From: CAXMST01 sp963793415
GTDB lineage: Bacteria; Actinomycetota; Thermoleophilia; Solirubrobacterales; 70-9
Direction: 5' to 3'
NCBI GenBank assembly: GCA_963793415.1
Contig: CAWCAC010000002.1
Span: 3,127,313-3,191,312, forward strand
Length of the DNA stretch: 64,000 nt
This document shows positions 24,900 through 33,002 of the stretch, piece by piece. How positions within the stretch are numbered: the stretch's first letter is position 1; the number at the start of each line of letters is the position of its first letter. Both the position numbers and the translations under genes were made by a program. The notes below the pieces were generated by a model. That model ran no database searches. It had not been told where the DNA came from and was given only the letters and a program-made list of their open reading frames with translations.

Positions 24900-26167
24900 T
24901 TCATGAAGCCTTCGTAATTGCGCATCATCAACTGCGCCTCGAGCTGCTTGACGGTGTCGAGGGCGACGCCGACGACGATCAGGATCGAGGTGCCGCCGAA
25001 GAAGAAGTTGGCGGACGTCTGCGAGATCAGGATCGTCGGCAGGGCCGCGACGGCGCCCAGGTAGAGGGCGCCGGCGAAGGTCAGCCGGGTGAGGATGCGA
25101 TCCAGATATTCGGCGGTAGGCCGTCCCGGTCTCACCCCGGGGATGAAGCCGCCGTACTTCTTCAGGTTGTCGGCCTGGTCGACCGGGTTGAAGGTGACGG
25201 CCGTATAGAAGTACGTGAAGACGATGATCAGGAGGACCTCGCCGACTATGTAGGCCCAGCTCTGCGGGCTGAAGAAGGCGGCGAAGTCAAGCGCCCACGG
25301 GGTGTTGAGCAGCTGCCCGACGGTCGGCGGGAAGGCCATCAGCGAGGCGGCGAAGATGACCGGGATCACGCCCGCCATGTTCACGCGCAGCGGCAGGTAG
25401 GTCGACCCGCCCGTGGTCATCTTGCGGCCGACCTGGCGCTTCGCGTACTGGACCGGGATCCGTCGCTGTCCTTCCTGGACGTAGACGATGCCGACGATCA
25501 CAGCGAGCGCGATGAACGGCATCATCACGACGAAGACCTGATCCGGGTTCGTCCACCAGGCCTGCAGGCCGCTCGGGAGCCCGGAGACGATCGAGGCGAA
25601 GATCATCAGCGAGATGCCGTTGCCGATTCCGCGCTGCGTGATCAGCTCGCCGAGCCACATCAGCACCGTGCAGCCGGCGGTCAGTGAGATCACGATCAGC
25701 ATCAGTTTCGGGAAGGTGAGCTCGCCGCCGACGACGCTCTGACCGGAGCCGCCGAACGACTCGAACAGGAACACGTAGCCGAGCGACTGGGCGAACGCGA
25801 GGGCGACGGTGAGATAGCGCGTGTACTGCGTGATCTTCTGCTGGCCGACCTCTCCCTCCTTCTGGAGGCGCTCCAGGGAGGGGACCACGACCGTCAGCAG
25901 CTGCAGGATGATCGAGGCCGTGATGTACGGCATGATCCCGAGCGCAAACAGCGAAAGCTGGCTCAGGGCGCCGCCGCTGAACAGGTTGAGGAAGCCGAGG
26001 ATGTTGCCGCCGGCGAAGTTCTCCTGGATCGAGTCGAGCGCGCTTACGTCGACGCCGGGCGCCGGGATGAAGGCCCCGAGCCGGTAGAGCGCGAGCATCG
26101 CCGCCGTGAAGGCAAGCTTGCGCCTGATCTCGGGGATCGCAAAGGAGTTGCCGATCGTGCGGAGCAT
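24896..26167 (-). CDS. secY: Protein translocase subunit SecY
   Basis: 423 residues and ten predicted membrane helices. It forms the protein-conducting channel of the Sec translocon with SecE and SecG. Diagnostic parts: GIMPYITASIILQLL, the cytoplasmic loop with ERLQKEGEVGQQKITQYTRY, and GGFIPGVRPGRPTAEYLDRIL in loop C5, which binds ribosome and SecA. It is 12 bp after rplO, as the last gene of the spc operon. Confidence 0.97.
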   Translation of the reverse strand: MLRTIGNSFAIPEIRRKLAFTAAMLALYRLGAFIPAPGVDVSALDSIQENFAGGNILGFLNLFSGGALSQLSLFALGIMPYITASIILQLLTVVVPSLERLQKEGEVGQQKITQYTRYLTVALAFAQSLGYVFLFESFGGSGQSVVGGELTFPKLMLIVISLTAGCTVLMWLGELITQRGIGNGISLMIFASIVSGLPSGLQAWWTNPDQVFVVMMPFIALAVIVGIVYVQEGQRRIPVQYAKRQVGRKMTTGGSTYLPLRVNMAGVIPVIFAASLMAFPPTVGQLLNTPWALDFAAFFSPQSWAYIVGEVLLIIVFTYFYTAVTFNPVDQADNLKKYGGFIPGVRPGRPTAEYLDRILTRLTFAGALYLGAVAALPTILISQTSANFFFGGTSILIVVGVALDTVKQLEAQLMMRNYEGFMK

Positions 26168-26179
26168 CGGCGGCTGGTC

Positions 26180-26671
26180 CTAGTCGATCGTCTCAGCCGT
26201 CCCGCCGGCGGCCTCGATCTTCTCGCGCGCGGTCGCGCTGAAGGCGTGGGCCCGGACGGTCAGCTTCTTCGAGATGTCGCCGTTGCCGAGGATCTTGACC
26301 GGGTGCTTGCGGGTCGCGAGTCCGGCAGCCTGAAGCGTCTCGGGCGTCACCTCTGCACCTGCGTCGAAGCGCTCCTCGAGCGTCGCGACGTTGACGGGCT
26401 GGGTGTGCGTCCGGAACTGCTCGAACGGCATCGACATCTTCCGGTTCGGCCCGCGCAGCTTGCGCATCCGCATGTGGATCGGGTTCTGGCCACCCTCGTA
26501 TCCGGCCTTGCGCTTGCTGCCGGCGCGGGAGCCGTAGCCCTTGTGGCCGCGACCCGCGGTCTTGCCCTGACCGGAGCCCTTGCCACGGCCGAGGCGCTTG
26601 GTCGCCTTGCGCGTGCCGGGCTTCGGCTTCAGGTTGTCGAGACCAACCTCTTCGGGTTCGATGCGGGCCAT
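26180..26671 (-). CDS. rplO: 50S ribosomal protein L15
   Basis: 163 residues. Glycine/arginine-rich N-terminus (KRLGRGKGSGQGKTAGRGHKG) that threads into 23S rRNA, followed by the globular L15 domain with EGGQNPIHMRMRKLRG. The start overlaps the rpmD stop by one base (TGATG). Confidence 0.97.
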   Translation of the reverse strand: MARIEPEEVGLDNLKPKPGTRKATKRLGRGKGSGQGKTAGRGHKGYGSRAGSKRKAGYEGGQNPIHMRMRKLRGPNRKMSMPFEQFRTHTQPVNVATLEERFDAGAEVTPETLQAAGLATRKHPVKILGNGDISKKLTVRAHAFSATAREKIEAAGGTAETID

Positions 26672-26853
26672 CAGCCGGCCCCCTCGATCACGACGAGATG
26701 CTCGATCTTGCGGATCAGCCCCTGCAGCTCAGGCGTGTCGGTGCGGGTCGTCTCCGACCCGATCCGGCCCAGGCGCAGGGTGCGCAGCGTGTCGCGCTGA
26801 CGCGGGCTGGCACCGTTGGCGGAGCGGACCTGCTTGATCTTCAGGTCAGCCAT
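26671..26853 (-). CDS. rpmD: 50S ribosomal protein L30
   Basis: 60 residues, normal for bacterial L30. Begins MADLKIKQVRSANGAS and contains RQRDTLRTLRLGRIG and GLIRKIEHLVVIE. It overlaps the 3' end of rpsE by 8 bp, typical of this cluster. Confidence 0.96.
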   Translation of the reverse strand: MADLKIKQVRSANGASPRQRDTLRTLRLGRIGSETTRTDTPELQGLIRKIEHLVVIEGAG

Positions 26854-27589
26854 TCGAAGTCTCCTCGGGGCTCGAGCTCTTGGCGGCCTCGTCCTTGGCG
26901 GCATCCTCGTCGTACTCGCCGGCGGCGTCCTCGGCCAGGGCGACCTCGGGCTGCAGATCGGCGGCGTCGTCGGTCGGGGGCGCCTCCTCGGTGGCGACGG
27001 CGACGGCATCGACAGCCTTCGCGTTCTCGGCGTCCGCGGCCTCGGCCTCCTCGTCGGTCTTCGGCTTCTTGCTCAGACCGAGCACCTTGCCGATCGAGAT
27101 GCCGCGCAGGGCGGCGACGTCCTCAGGCTTGCGCAGGGCCTTGAGCCCGGCCATCGTCGCCTTGACCTGGTTGATCGGGTTGTTGGTCCCGATCGACTTG
27201 GTCAGGACGTCGCGGTAGCCGGCCAGCTCGAGCACGGCGCGAACGCCGCCGCCGGCGATCACGCCCGTACCCTCGGAGGCGGGGCGCAGGACGACGTGGC
27301 CGGCACCGAAGTTGCCGATCACGAAGTGGGGAAGCGTCTGCCCGTACTGGGGAACCTGGATCAGGTCCTTGCGGGCGTTCTCGACGGCCTTCTGGATCGC
27401 GAGCGGAACCTCCCGGGCCTTGCCGTAGCCGATGCCGACCACGCTGCGCTCGTCGCCGACCGCGACGAGGGCGGTGAACGAGAAGCGGCGGCCGCCCTTG
27501 ACGACCTTGGCGACGCGGTTGATCTCGATCACGCGCTCCTGCAGGTCGAGACCCTGGGCGCTGACTTTTTCGTAGCTGGTGGTGCTCAT
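26846..27589 (-). CDS. rpsE: 30S ribosomal protein S5 with long acidic tail
   Basis: 247 residues. The S5 body ends near residue 172: ERVIEINRVAKVVKGGRRFSF opens it, and LRPASEGTGVIAGGGVRAVLE and the helix after it close the rRNA-binding domain. After GLSKKPKTDEE comes an unusual tail of about 75 residues rich in Ala, Glu and Asp and expected to be disordered; ordinary S5 is about 165 residues. The core is intact, so normal decoding-site function is expected. Confidence 0.96.
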   Translation of the reverse strand: MSTTSYEKVSAQGLDLQERVIEINRVAKVVKGGRRFSFTALVAVGDERSVVGIGYGKAREVPLAIQKAVENARKDLIQVPQYGQTLPHFVIGNFGAGHVVLRPASEGTGVIAGGGVRAVLELAGYRDVLTKSIGTNNPINQVKATMAGLKALRKPEDVAALRGISIGKVLGLSKKPKTDEEAEAADAENAKAVDAVAVATEEAPPTDDAADLQPEVALAEDAAGEYDEDAAKDEAAKSSSPEETSNG

Positions 27590-27632
27590 CGGATCCTTCT
27601 CAAGTTAGCTGCTGCTCCGCGACCGGCCGGCC

Positions 27633-27986
27633 TCAGAACTTCAGACCGCCCTCCCGAGCGGCGTCGGCCAGGCGGGCGACGTTGCCGTGGTAGCGGTAGC
27701 CGCCACGGTCGAAGATGCAGACCTCGACGCCGGCAGCCTTGGCGCGCTCGGCGAGGAGCTCTCCGGCCTTCGCCGCCTGCTCGCCCGCCTTCAGGTCGCG
27801 CAGATCGGCTTCGATCCAGTTCACGTGCGCCAGCGTCTTGCCGGCATCGTCGTCGATCAGCTGCGCCGAGAGGCCGCGGTTGGAGCGAAACACGCTCAGC
27901 CGCGGGCGAGCCGCGGTGCCGCGCACCTTGGCGCGAACGCGGCGGCGCCGGCGAAGCCTTCTCTGATCTGGTGTCTTGACTGCCAT
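27633..27986 (-). CDS. rplR: 50S ribosomal protein L18
   Basis: 117 residues. RRRVRAKVRGTAARPRLSVFRSN and ARAAGVEVCIFDRGGYRYHGNV-type sequence (key parts RLSVFRSN, FDRGGYRYHG) identify L18, which binds 5S rRNA and brings it to the 50S subunit. It lies 43 bp upstream of rpsE. Confidence 0.97.
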   Translation of the reverse strand: MAVKTPDQRRLRRRRRVRAKVRGTAARPRLSVFRSNRGLSAQLIDDDAGKTLAHVNWIEADLRDLKAGEQAAKAGELLAERAKAAGVEVCIFDRGGYRYHGNVARLADAAREGGLKF

Positions 27987-28035
27987 TGGTGAAACTCCTG
28001 TGTGGTGCGGTGCGCGGCGGCTCTAACCCGGGGGG

Positions 28036-28569
28036 CTAGGCGCGCTTGCCCACCTTGCGACGGACCTGTTCGTCGGCGTAGCGGACGCCCTTGCCCTTGT
28101 AGGGCTCCGGCGGCCGGTGACGGCGGATCTGGGCGGCCGTCTCGCCGACCAGCTGTTTGTCGATGCCGCGGATGATGATCTCGGTCGGCTGCGGGACCTC
28201 GAACTCGATCCCCTCCGGCGCCGGCATGTTGACCGGGTGCGAGAAGCCGAGCGAGAGCTCGAGGCCCTTGCCCTGCGCCTTCGCCCGGTAGCCGACGCCC
28301 TGGATTGCGAGCCGCTTCTCGAAGCCGTTGGTGACGCCCTCGACCATGTTCGCGATCAGGCTCCGCGTGAGCCCGTGCAGGGCGCGGTGCGGACCGCGAT
28401 CGGTCGGCCGCGTCACCTTGAGCACGCCGTCGTCGACCTCGACCGTCATCGCCGGATCGATCGCCTGGCTGAGCTCGCCCTTCGGGCCGTTGACCGTGAC
28501 ACGGCCGGGCCCGACGGAGACGGTGACTCCATCCGGGATCGTGACTGGCTGATTTCCGATTCGACTCAT
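28036..28569 (-). CDS. rplF: 50S ribosomal protein L6
   Basis: 177 residues, two repeated alpha/beta domains. MSRIGNQPVTIPDGV, VNGPKGELS, GLTRSLIANMVEGVT and the C-terminal EPYKGKGVRYADEQVRRKVGK are diagnostic. L6 supports the factor-binding region of the 50S subunit. Confidence 0.97.
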   Translation of the reverse strand: MSRIGNQPVTIPDGVTVSVGPGRVTVNGPKGELSQAIDPAMTVEVDDGVLKVTRPTDRGPHRALHGLTRSLIANMVEGVTNGFEKRLAIQGVGYRAKAQGKGLELSLGFSHPVNMPAPEGIEFEVPQPTEIIIRGIDKQLVGETAAQIRRHRPPEPYKGKGVRYADEQVRRKVGKRA

Positions 28570-28603
28570 GAAAATTCCTGTTTGTCTCTCGCTTGCGTCC
28601 GGG

Positions 28604-28999
28604 TCACCAGACGTAAGCGACCACCTCTCCGCCGACGCCCTTCTCGCGCGCCTCGTGGCCGGTCATCACGCCGGTCGAGGTCGAGATGATCGCCGTACCC
28701 ATGCCGCCCTGAACCTTGGGCACGCGGTCACCGCCGACGTAGCGGCGGCGGCCGGGACGGGAGATCCGCTTCAGGCCGCTGATCACTGGGTCGCGATCCT
28801 CGGTGTACTTGAGCCGGATCTTGATCGACTCGCCGACCGCGGTCGGCTCGAGGTCGAAGCCCGTGATGTAGCCCTGCTCGACGAGGATCCGCGACATCTC
28901 CTTCTTCAGGCGGGATGACGGAATCTCGACCTCGGGGAGGTCGGCCCGCAGTGCGTTGCGGATCCGCGTCAGGTAATCGGCGATTGGGTCGGTAAGCAT
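28604..28999 (-). CDS. rpsH: 30S ribosomal protein S8
   Basis: 131 residues. DPIADYLTRIRNALRA at the start, GLKRISRPGRRRYVG and the C-terminal GTAIISTSTGVMTGHEARE with GGEVVAYVW are diagnostic. S8 binds the central domain of 16S rRNA and in many bacteria represses the spc operon. Confidence 0.97.
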   Translation of the reverse strand: MLTDPIADYLTRIRNALRADLPEVEIPSSRLKKEMSRILVEQGYITGFDLEPTAVGESIKIRLKYTEDRDPVISGLKRISRPGRRRYVGGDRVPKVQGGMGTAIISTSTGVMTGHEAREKGVGGEVVAYVW

Positions 29000-29017
29000 G
29001 TTCTCTTCGGTTCCTCG

Positions 29018-29203
29018 CTACCAGCTCGACTTGGTCATGCCGGGGATGTAGCCCTTGTGGGCCTGCTCGCGCAGGCAGATACGGCAGAGGCCGAACTTGC
29101 GGTACACGGCACGGGACCGGCCGCACTTACGGCAGCGGTTGTAGTTCCGGGTCTTGAACTTGGACCCCTTTTCCTGCTTTACACGCTGTGAAGTCTTGGC
29201 CAT
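29018..29203 (-). CDS. rpsZ: 30S ribosomal protein S14, zinc type Z
   Basis: 61 residues, the short zinc form of S14. Two CxxC pairs (CRKCGRSR and CRICLRE) hold zinc; the end is GYIPGMTKSSW. Position between rplE and rpsH is canonical. Confidence 0.96.
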   Translation of the reverse strand: MAKTSQRVKQEKGSKFKTRNYNRCRKCGRSRAVYRKFGLCRICLREQAHKGYIPGMTKSSW

Positions 29204-29214
29204 TTCAGACGCTC

Positions 29215-30003
29215 CTACTCTTCTTCCTCGCCGCTGCTGTCCTCGGCGCCCTCTTCGTCCTCGGACGGCTCCGGCTTGGCGTAGGCCTCGGGGTTCTCCT
29301 CTTTCAGCTGTTCCAGGGCGGCCTGCTCGGCCTCGGCCCGCAGACGGGCCTCTTCCTTGCGAGCTTCCTCGGCGGCAGTCTCTTCCTCATCGGCGGAGGC
29401 GCCACCGGGACGACCCTCCTGGGCAAACGGGAAGCCGAGCCCGAGCAGCAGCTCGAACGCCTCCTCGTCGGTGTCGGCCGTGGTCGAGATCGCGATGTCG
29501 AGACCGCGGGTCTCCTTGACCGAGTCGTAGTCGATCTCGGGGAAGATGATCTGCTCGCGGATGCCGAGGTTGTAGTTGCCCCGGCCGTCGAAGGCGCGCG
29601 GGTTGTAGCCGCGGAAGTCGCGGATCCGCGGGGTCGCGATCGAGACGAGGCGGTCGAGGAACTCCCACATCCGCGCCTTGCGCAGGGTCACGGCGCAGCC
29701 GACCGGCATCTCGTCGCGGATCTTGAAGGCGGCGATCGACTTCTTCGCGCGGCGGATGTTCGGGCGCTGGCCGGTGATCGTCGCCAGCTCCTCGACGGCG
29801 TCCTCCATCACGCCGGAGACGCGGCTCGCCTCGCCGACGCCCATGTTGACGGTGACCTTGAGGATCCGCGGCGCCTTCATCGGCGTCGAATAGCCGAACT
29901 TCGAGGTCAGCGCAGGCAGGACCTGGCTCTCGTACTTCTCGCGCAGACGCGGCGGCGGGGCCGCCTGGCTCTGGGTCTCGGGTGTGTCGGTTGCAGCTTC
30001 CAT
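29215..30003 (-). CDS. rplE: 50S ribosomal protein L5 with acidic C-terminal tail
   Basis: 262 residues versus about 180 usually. After a short extra N-terminus (about 18 residues) the L5 body runs to about residue 197, with KVTVNMGVGEA, RRAKKSIAAFKIR, FRGYNPRAFDGRGNYNLGI and ISTTADTDEEAFELL. The last 65 residues are Glu/Ala-rich, with a coiled-coil-like stretch (EEARKEEARLRAEAEQAALEQ) and an acidic end. L5 binds 5S rRNA and the P-site tRNA. Confidence 0.96.
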   Translation of the reverse strand: MEAATDTPETQSQAAPPPRLREKYESQVLPALTSKFGYSTPMKAPRILKVTVNMGVGEASRVSGVMEDAVEELATITGQRPNIRRAKKSIAAFKIRDEMPVGCAVTLRKARMWEFLDRLVSIATPRIRDFRGYNPRAFDGRGNYNLGIREQIIFPEIDYDSVKETRGLDIAISTTADTDEEAFELLLGLGFPFAQEGRPGGASADEEETAAEEARKEEARLRAEAEQAALEQLKEENPEAYAKPEPSEDEEGAEDSSGEEEE

Positions 30004-30014
30004 GTTTCTCAGGT

Positions 30015-30353
30015 TCAGTCGATCGTCTTGCCGGTGCGCTTGCCGAAGCGGACGCGCTTGCCGTCGTCGGCGGTCTTCACTCCGACCTTGGTCGGCTTGT
30101 TGTCGGACGGGTCCAGCAGCGCGACATTGGAGACGTCGATCGGACCCTCCTTCTCGATGATGCCGCCGGCGGCGCCGGCCTTGGTCGAGTCCATCGAGCG
30201 CGGCCGCTGGTGCCGCTTGATGATGTTAAGCCCCTCGACGAAGACCTTGCGGCGCGACGGGTCCGTGCGGATCACGCGGCCGCTCTTGCCCTTGTCCTTG
30301 CCGGACACGATCACGACCGTGTCGTCGGTGCGGATGCGCATGTTCTTGGCCAC
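30015..30353 (-). CDS. rplX: 50S ribosomal protein L24
   Basis: 112 residues. KOW motif with VVIVSGKDKGKSGRVI, then VEGLNIIKRHQRP and EGPIDVSNVALLDP. L24 initiates 50S assembly by binding the 5' domain of 23S rRNA. Two bases separate it from rplN. Confidence 0.97.
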   Translation of the reverse strand: MAKNMRIRTDDTVVIVSGKDKGKSGRVIRTDPSRRKVFVEGLNIIKRHQRPRSMDSTKAGAAGGIIEKEGPIDVSNVALLDPSDNKPTKVGVKTADDGKRVRFGKRTGKTID

Positions 30354-30355
30354 GA

Positions 30356-30724
30356 CTACAGGACCTCCGGCGCGAGGCTGATGATCTTCATGAAGTTGCG
30401 GTCGCGGAGCTCGCGGGCGACGGGGCCGAAGATGCGGGTCCCGCGCGGGTTGTTCTGCGGGTCGATCAGCACGGCCGCGTTCTCGTCGAAGGAGATGTAG
30501 GTGCCGTCGGGGCGGCCCAGCTTCTTGACCGTGCGGACGACGACCGCCTGGACGACCTCGCCCTTCTTGACGCCGGCGTTCGGGGTCGCGTGCTTGACCG
30601 TCGCGGTGATCACGTCACCGACGCTCGCGTAGCGGCGGTGGTGTCCGCCCTTGACGCGGATGCAGAGGATCTCCCTCGCGCCGGAGTTGTCGGCGACCTT
30701 GAGTCGGGATTCCTGCTGGATCAC
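30356..30724 (-). CDS. rplN: 50S ribosomal protein L14
   Basis: 122 residues, exact family length. MIQQESRLKVADNSGAREIL opens it; VVRTVKKLGRPDGTYISFDENA and RGTRIFGPVARELRD are diagnostic. L14 forms an intersubunit bridge. Its start overlaps the rpsQ stop by 4 bp. Confidence 0.98.
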   Translation of the reverse strand: MIQQESRLKVADNSGAREILCIRVKGGHHRRYASVGDVITATVKHATPNAGVKKGEVVQAVVVRTVKKLGRPDGTYISFDENAAVLIDPQNNPRGTRIFGPVARELRDRNFMKIISLAPEVL

Positions 30725-31314
30725 TTGGCCTTCTCCACGACTTCGACCAGACGCCAGCGCTTGGTCTTCGACATCGGGCGGGTCTCGATCACGCGGACGG
30801 TGTCGCCCTCGCCGGCCTCGTTGCGCTCGTCGTGCGCGTGCAGCGACTTCGAGCGGCGCACGATCTTCTCGTAGGAGGGATGGCGGCGGGCGCTCTGAAT
30901 CGCGACGGTGATCGTCTTGTCGGCCTTGGCCGAGGTGACGATGCCCTGACGGACCTTCTTGGTGCCCTCCTCGGGCTCGGCCGGCGGCGTGCCGGTGCCC
31001 TTCTCCGTCTTCTTCGCGCGCTGCTGGGCGCGGTAGCGGGACCGGCCGACGGCCTTGGCCTTGCGAGCGGCGATCCGCTCGGCGGCGCGCTCCTCGCCGG
31101 TTCGCTGCGGGCCGGCCTCGCCGCTGTGAACGCTGCGGGCACGGCGGCGCCGCTCCTTCGGGGAAAGAGCTTCGGCCGGCTCGGCGTCGTCGGCGGGAGC
31201 CGCAGCTGCGGGCGCCGGGGCCTCGGGGGCCTCCTCGGCAGGGGCCGGGGTCTCCTCGGCGGGAGCCTCCGTGGCCTCGTTCTCGGCGGCCTCGTCCTTT
31301 TCTTCTTCGCTCAT
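30721..31314 (-). CDS. rpsQ: 30S ribosomal protein S17 with long N-terminal extension
   Basis: 197 residues; ordinary S17 is about 80-90. The OB-fold S17 domain is residues about 119-197 (VRQGIVTSAKADKTITVAI, HAHDERNEAGEGDTVRV, SKTKRWRLVEVV). Before it lie about 50 Glu/Ala/Pro-rich residues and then a basic stretch (KERRRRAR, RIAARKAKAVGRSRYRAQQRA). No internal start with a good ribosome site was seen near the core, and the ATG used sits just upstream of the rpmC stop, so the extension seems genuine. The start ATG shares a base with the rpmC stop. Confidence 0.93.
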   Translation of the reverse strand: MSEEEKDEAAENEATEAPAEETPAPAEEAPEAPAPAAAAPADDAEPAEALSPKERRRRARSVHSGEAGPQRTGEERAAERIAARKAKAVGRSRYRAQQRAKKTEKGTGTPPAEPEEGTKKVRQGIVTSAKADKTITVAIQSARRHPSYEKIVRRSKSLHAHDERNEAGEGDTVRVIETRPMSKTKRWRLVEVVEKAK

Positions 31315-31526
31315 TAGCTCTTCAGTTCCTTCTCGAGGTCGATGCCGCGCTCGCGGGCGATCGTCAGCAGGCGGGCAACCTCGCGGCGTGCGTACGGCAG
31401 GCGGGACGTGCCCTCGAGCTCACCGGTCGCGTGCTTGAGGCGCAGGTTGAACGCCTCCTGCCTCGCGTCCTTGAGCTTCTCGACCAGCTCGTTGTCGCCG
31501 AGCGCGTGTGCTTCGGATGCCTTCAT
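31314..31526 (-). CDS. rpmC: 50S ribosomal protein L29
   Basis: 70 residues, MKASEAHALGDNELVEKLKD to ERGIDLEKELKS, two helices with NLRLKHATGELEGTSR between them. L29 sits at the tunnel exit near the signal-recognition-particle site. It overlaps both rplP and rpsQ by one base. Confidence 0.96.
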   Translation of the reverse strand: MKASEAHALGDNELVEKLKDARQEAFNLRLKHATGELEGTSRLPYARREVARLLTIARERGIDLEKELKS

Positions 31527-31936
31527 CAGTTGTCCTTCGTCACGAACTTCGTCTTGACGGGCAGCTTGTGTCCGGCCAGCTCCATCGCCTCGCGGGCGAG
31601 CTCCTCGGGAACTCCCGAGAGCTCGAACATGACGCGACCGGGCTTGACCACGGCGACCCAGCCTTCGGGGTTGCCCTTGCCCTTGCCCATCCGGGTCTCG
31701 GCCGGCTTCTTGGTGTAGGGCTTGTCCGGGAAGATGTTGATCCAGACCTTGCCGCCGCGCTTGATCTTGCGCGTCATCGCGACACGAGCGGCCTCGATCT
31801 GACGGTTCGTGATCCAGCCGCGCTCGAGCGTCTTCAGCCCGTACTCGCCGAAATGGACCTCGGTGCCGCCGCGCGAGTTGCCGCGCATCTTGCCCCGGAA
31901 CTGCTTGCGGTGCTTGACCCGCTTCGGGCTCAGCAT
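31526..31936 (-). CDS. rplP: 50S ribosomal protein L16
   Basis: 136 residues. MLSPKRVKHRKQFRGKMRG at the start, ARVAMTRKIKRGGKVWINIFPDKPYTKKP-type centre (RKIKRGGKVWI) and GKGNPEGWVAVVKPG. L16 positions the A-site tRNA. It shares a base with the end of rpsC. Confidence 0.97.
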   Translation of the reverse strand: MLSPKRVKHRKQFRGKMRGNSRGGTEVHFGEYGLKTLERGWITNRQIEAARVAMTRKIKRGGKVWINIFPDKPYTKKPAETRMGKGKGNPEGWVAVVKPGRVMFELSGVPEELAREAMELAGHKLPVKTKFVTKDN

Positions 31937-32991
31937 CAGGACTCACCACCCTCGGCTGCGGGGGGCTGCGGCGCGGCCGGCGTCGGCGCCGGAGCGTCGG
32001 CCGCGGGCGCGGCGGGAGCAGGTGTATCGGGGGCGGGAGGCTGGGGCGCCGACTGGGCAGGCGGGGCCTGCTGCGGCTGCTTGTCGCGCGGCTTGCGGCC
32101 GGCGCCACCGGGCACGGGACCGCCCTGGCCACCGCCACGACCGCCGGGGCCGCCTCGGCCACCGCCGCCGCGGTTGTCGCGACGCGGGCCACGCCCGCCG
32201 CCGCCACCGGGGCCGCCGGAGCGACCGCCGGGACCGCCGGAGCGACCGCCCGGGCCGCCGCCGGGTCCACCCTGACCACCGGGACGTCCACCGCGACCGC
32301 CGGGGCCGCCCGCGGGACGACGTCCCTGGGTCAGCTCCTCGTCGGCGTTGGCGCCGCCGTAGCCCTCGGGCATGACTTCGCCCTTGTTGATCCAGCACTT
32401 GATGCCGATCCGGCCGGTCGTGGTCTTGGCCTCGACGAAGCCGTAGTCGATGTCGGCGCGAAGGGTGTGGAGCGGGACGCGACCGTCCGAGTAGCCCTCG
32501 GTCCGCGCCATCTCGGCGCCGCCGAGGCGGCCGGAGACCTGGACCTTGACGCCCTGGGCGCCGGAGCGCATCGCGGAGGTGAGGGCGCGCTTCATCGCGC
32601 GGCGGAAGGCGACGCGGTTCTCGAGCTGCTCGGCGATCGACTGCGCGACCAGCTTCGCGTCGAGCTCGGGGCGCTTGATCTCCTTGATGTTGACGCGGAC
32701 CGGCTTGCCGGTGACGGCGTGCAGCTCCTTGCGCAGCGCGTCGACCTCGGAACCGGACTTGCCGATCACGATGCCGGGACGGGCCGTGTGGATGTCGACG
32801 GTCACCTCGCCGCGCTGCTTGCGGATCTCGATGTCCGAGAGCCCGGCGTGGCTGAGCTTGTTCTCGATGTGCTCGCGGATCTTGACGTCCTCGATCAGGG
32901 CGTCGGAGAAGTTCCGCTCGTCGAACCAGTTCGACTTCCAGTCGTGGATGTAGCCGACTCGGAAGCCCTCGGGGTTGATCTTCTGTCCCAT
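31936..32991 (-). CDS. rpsC: 30S ribosomal protein S3 with RGG-like and Pro/Ala-rich tail
   Basis: 351 residues versus about 210-230 usually. Residues 1-209 are standard S3: MGQKINPEGFRVGYIHDW, the KH domain with RPGIVIGKSGSEVDALR, and GRIGIKCWINKGEVMPEG. Residues about 223-300 are almost only Gly, Arg and Pro in GGR/GGP repeats, and about 303-351 are Pro/Ala/Gln. AGGAGC precedes the ATG. S3 lines the mRNA entry channel, so the disordered tail would be near incoming mRNA (inference). Confidence 0.96.
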   Translation of the reverse strand: MGQKINPEGFRVGYIHDWKSNWFDERNFSDALIEDVKIREHIENKLSHAGLSDIEIRKQRGEVTVDIHTARPGIVIGKSGSEVDALRKELHAVTGKPVRVNIKEIKRPELDAKLVAQSIAEQLENRVAFRRAMKRALTSAMRSGAQGVKVQVSGRLGGAEMARTEGYSDGRVPLHTLRADIDYGFVEAKTTTGRIGIKCWINKGEVMPEGYGGANADEELTQGRRPAGGPGGRGGRPGGQGGPGGGPGGRSGGPGGRSGGPGGGGGRGPRRDNRGGGGRGGPGGRGGGQGGPVPGGAGRKPRDKQPQQAPPAQSAPQPPAPDTPAPAAPAADAPAPTPAAPQPPAAEGGES

Positions 32992-33002
32992 TTCAGGCGC
33001 TC

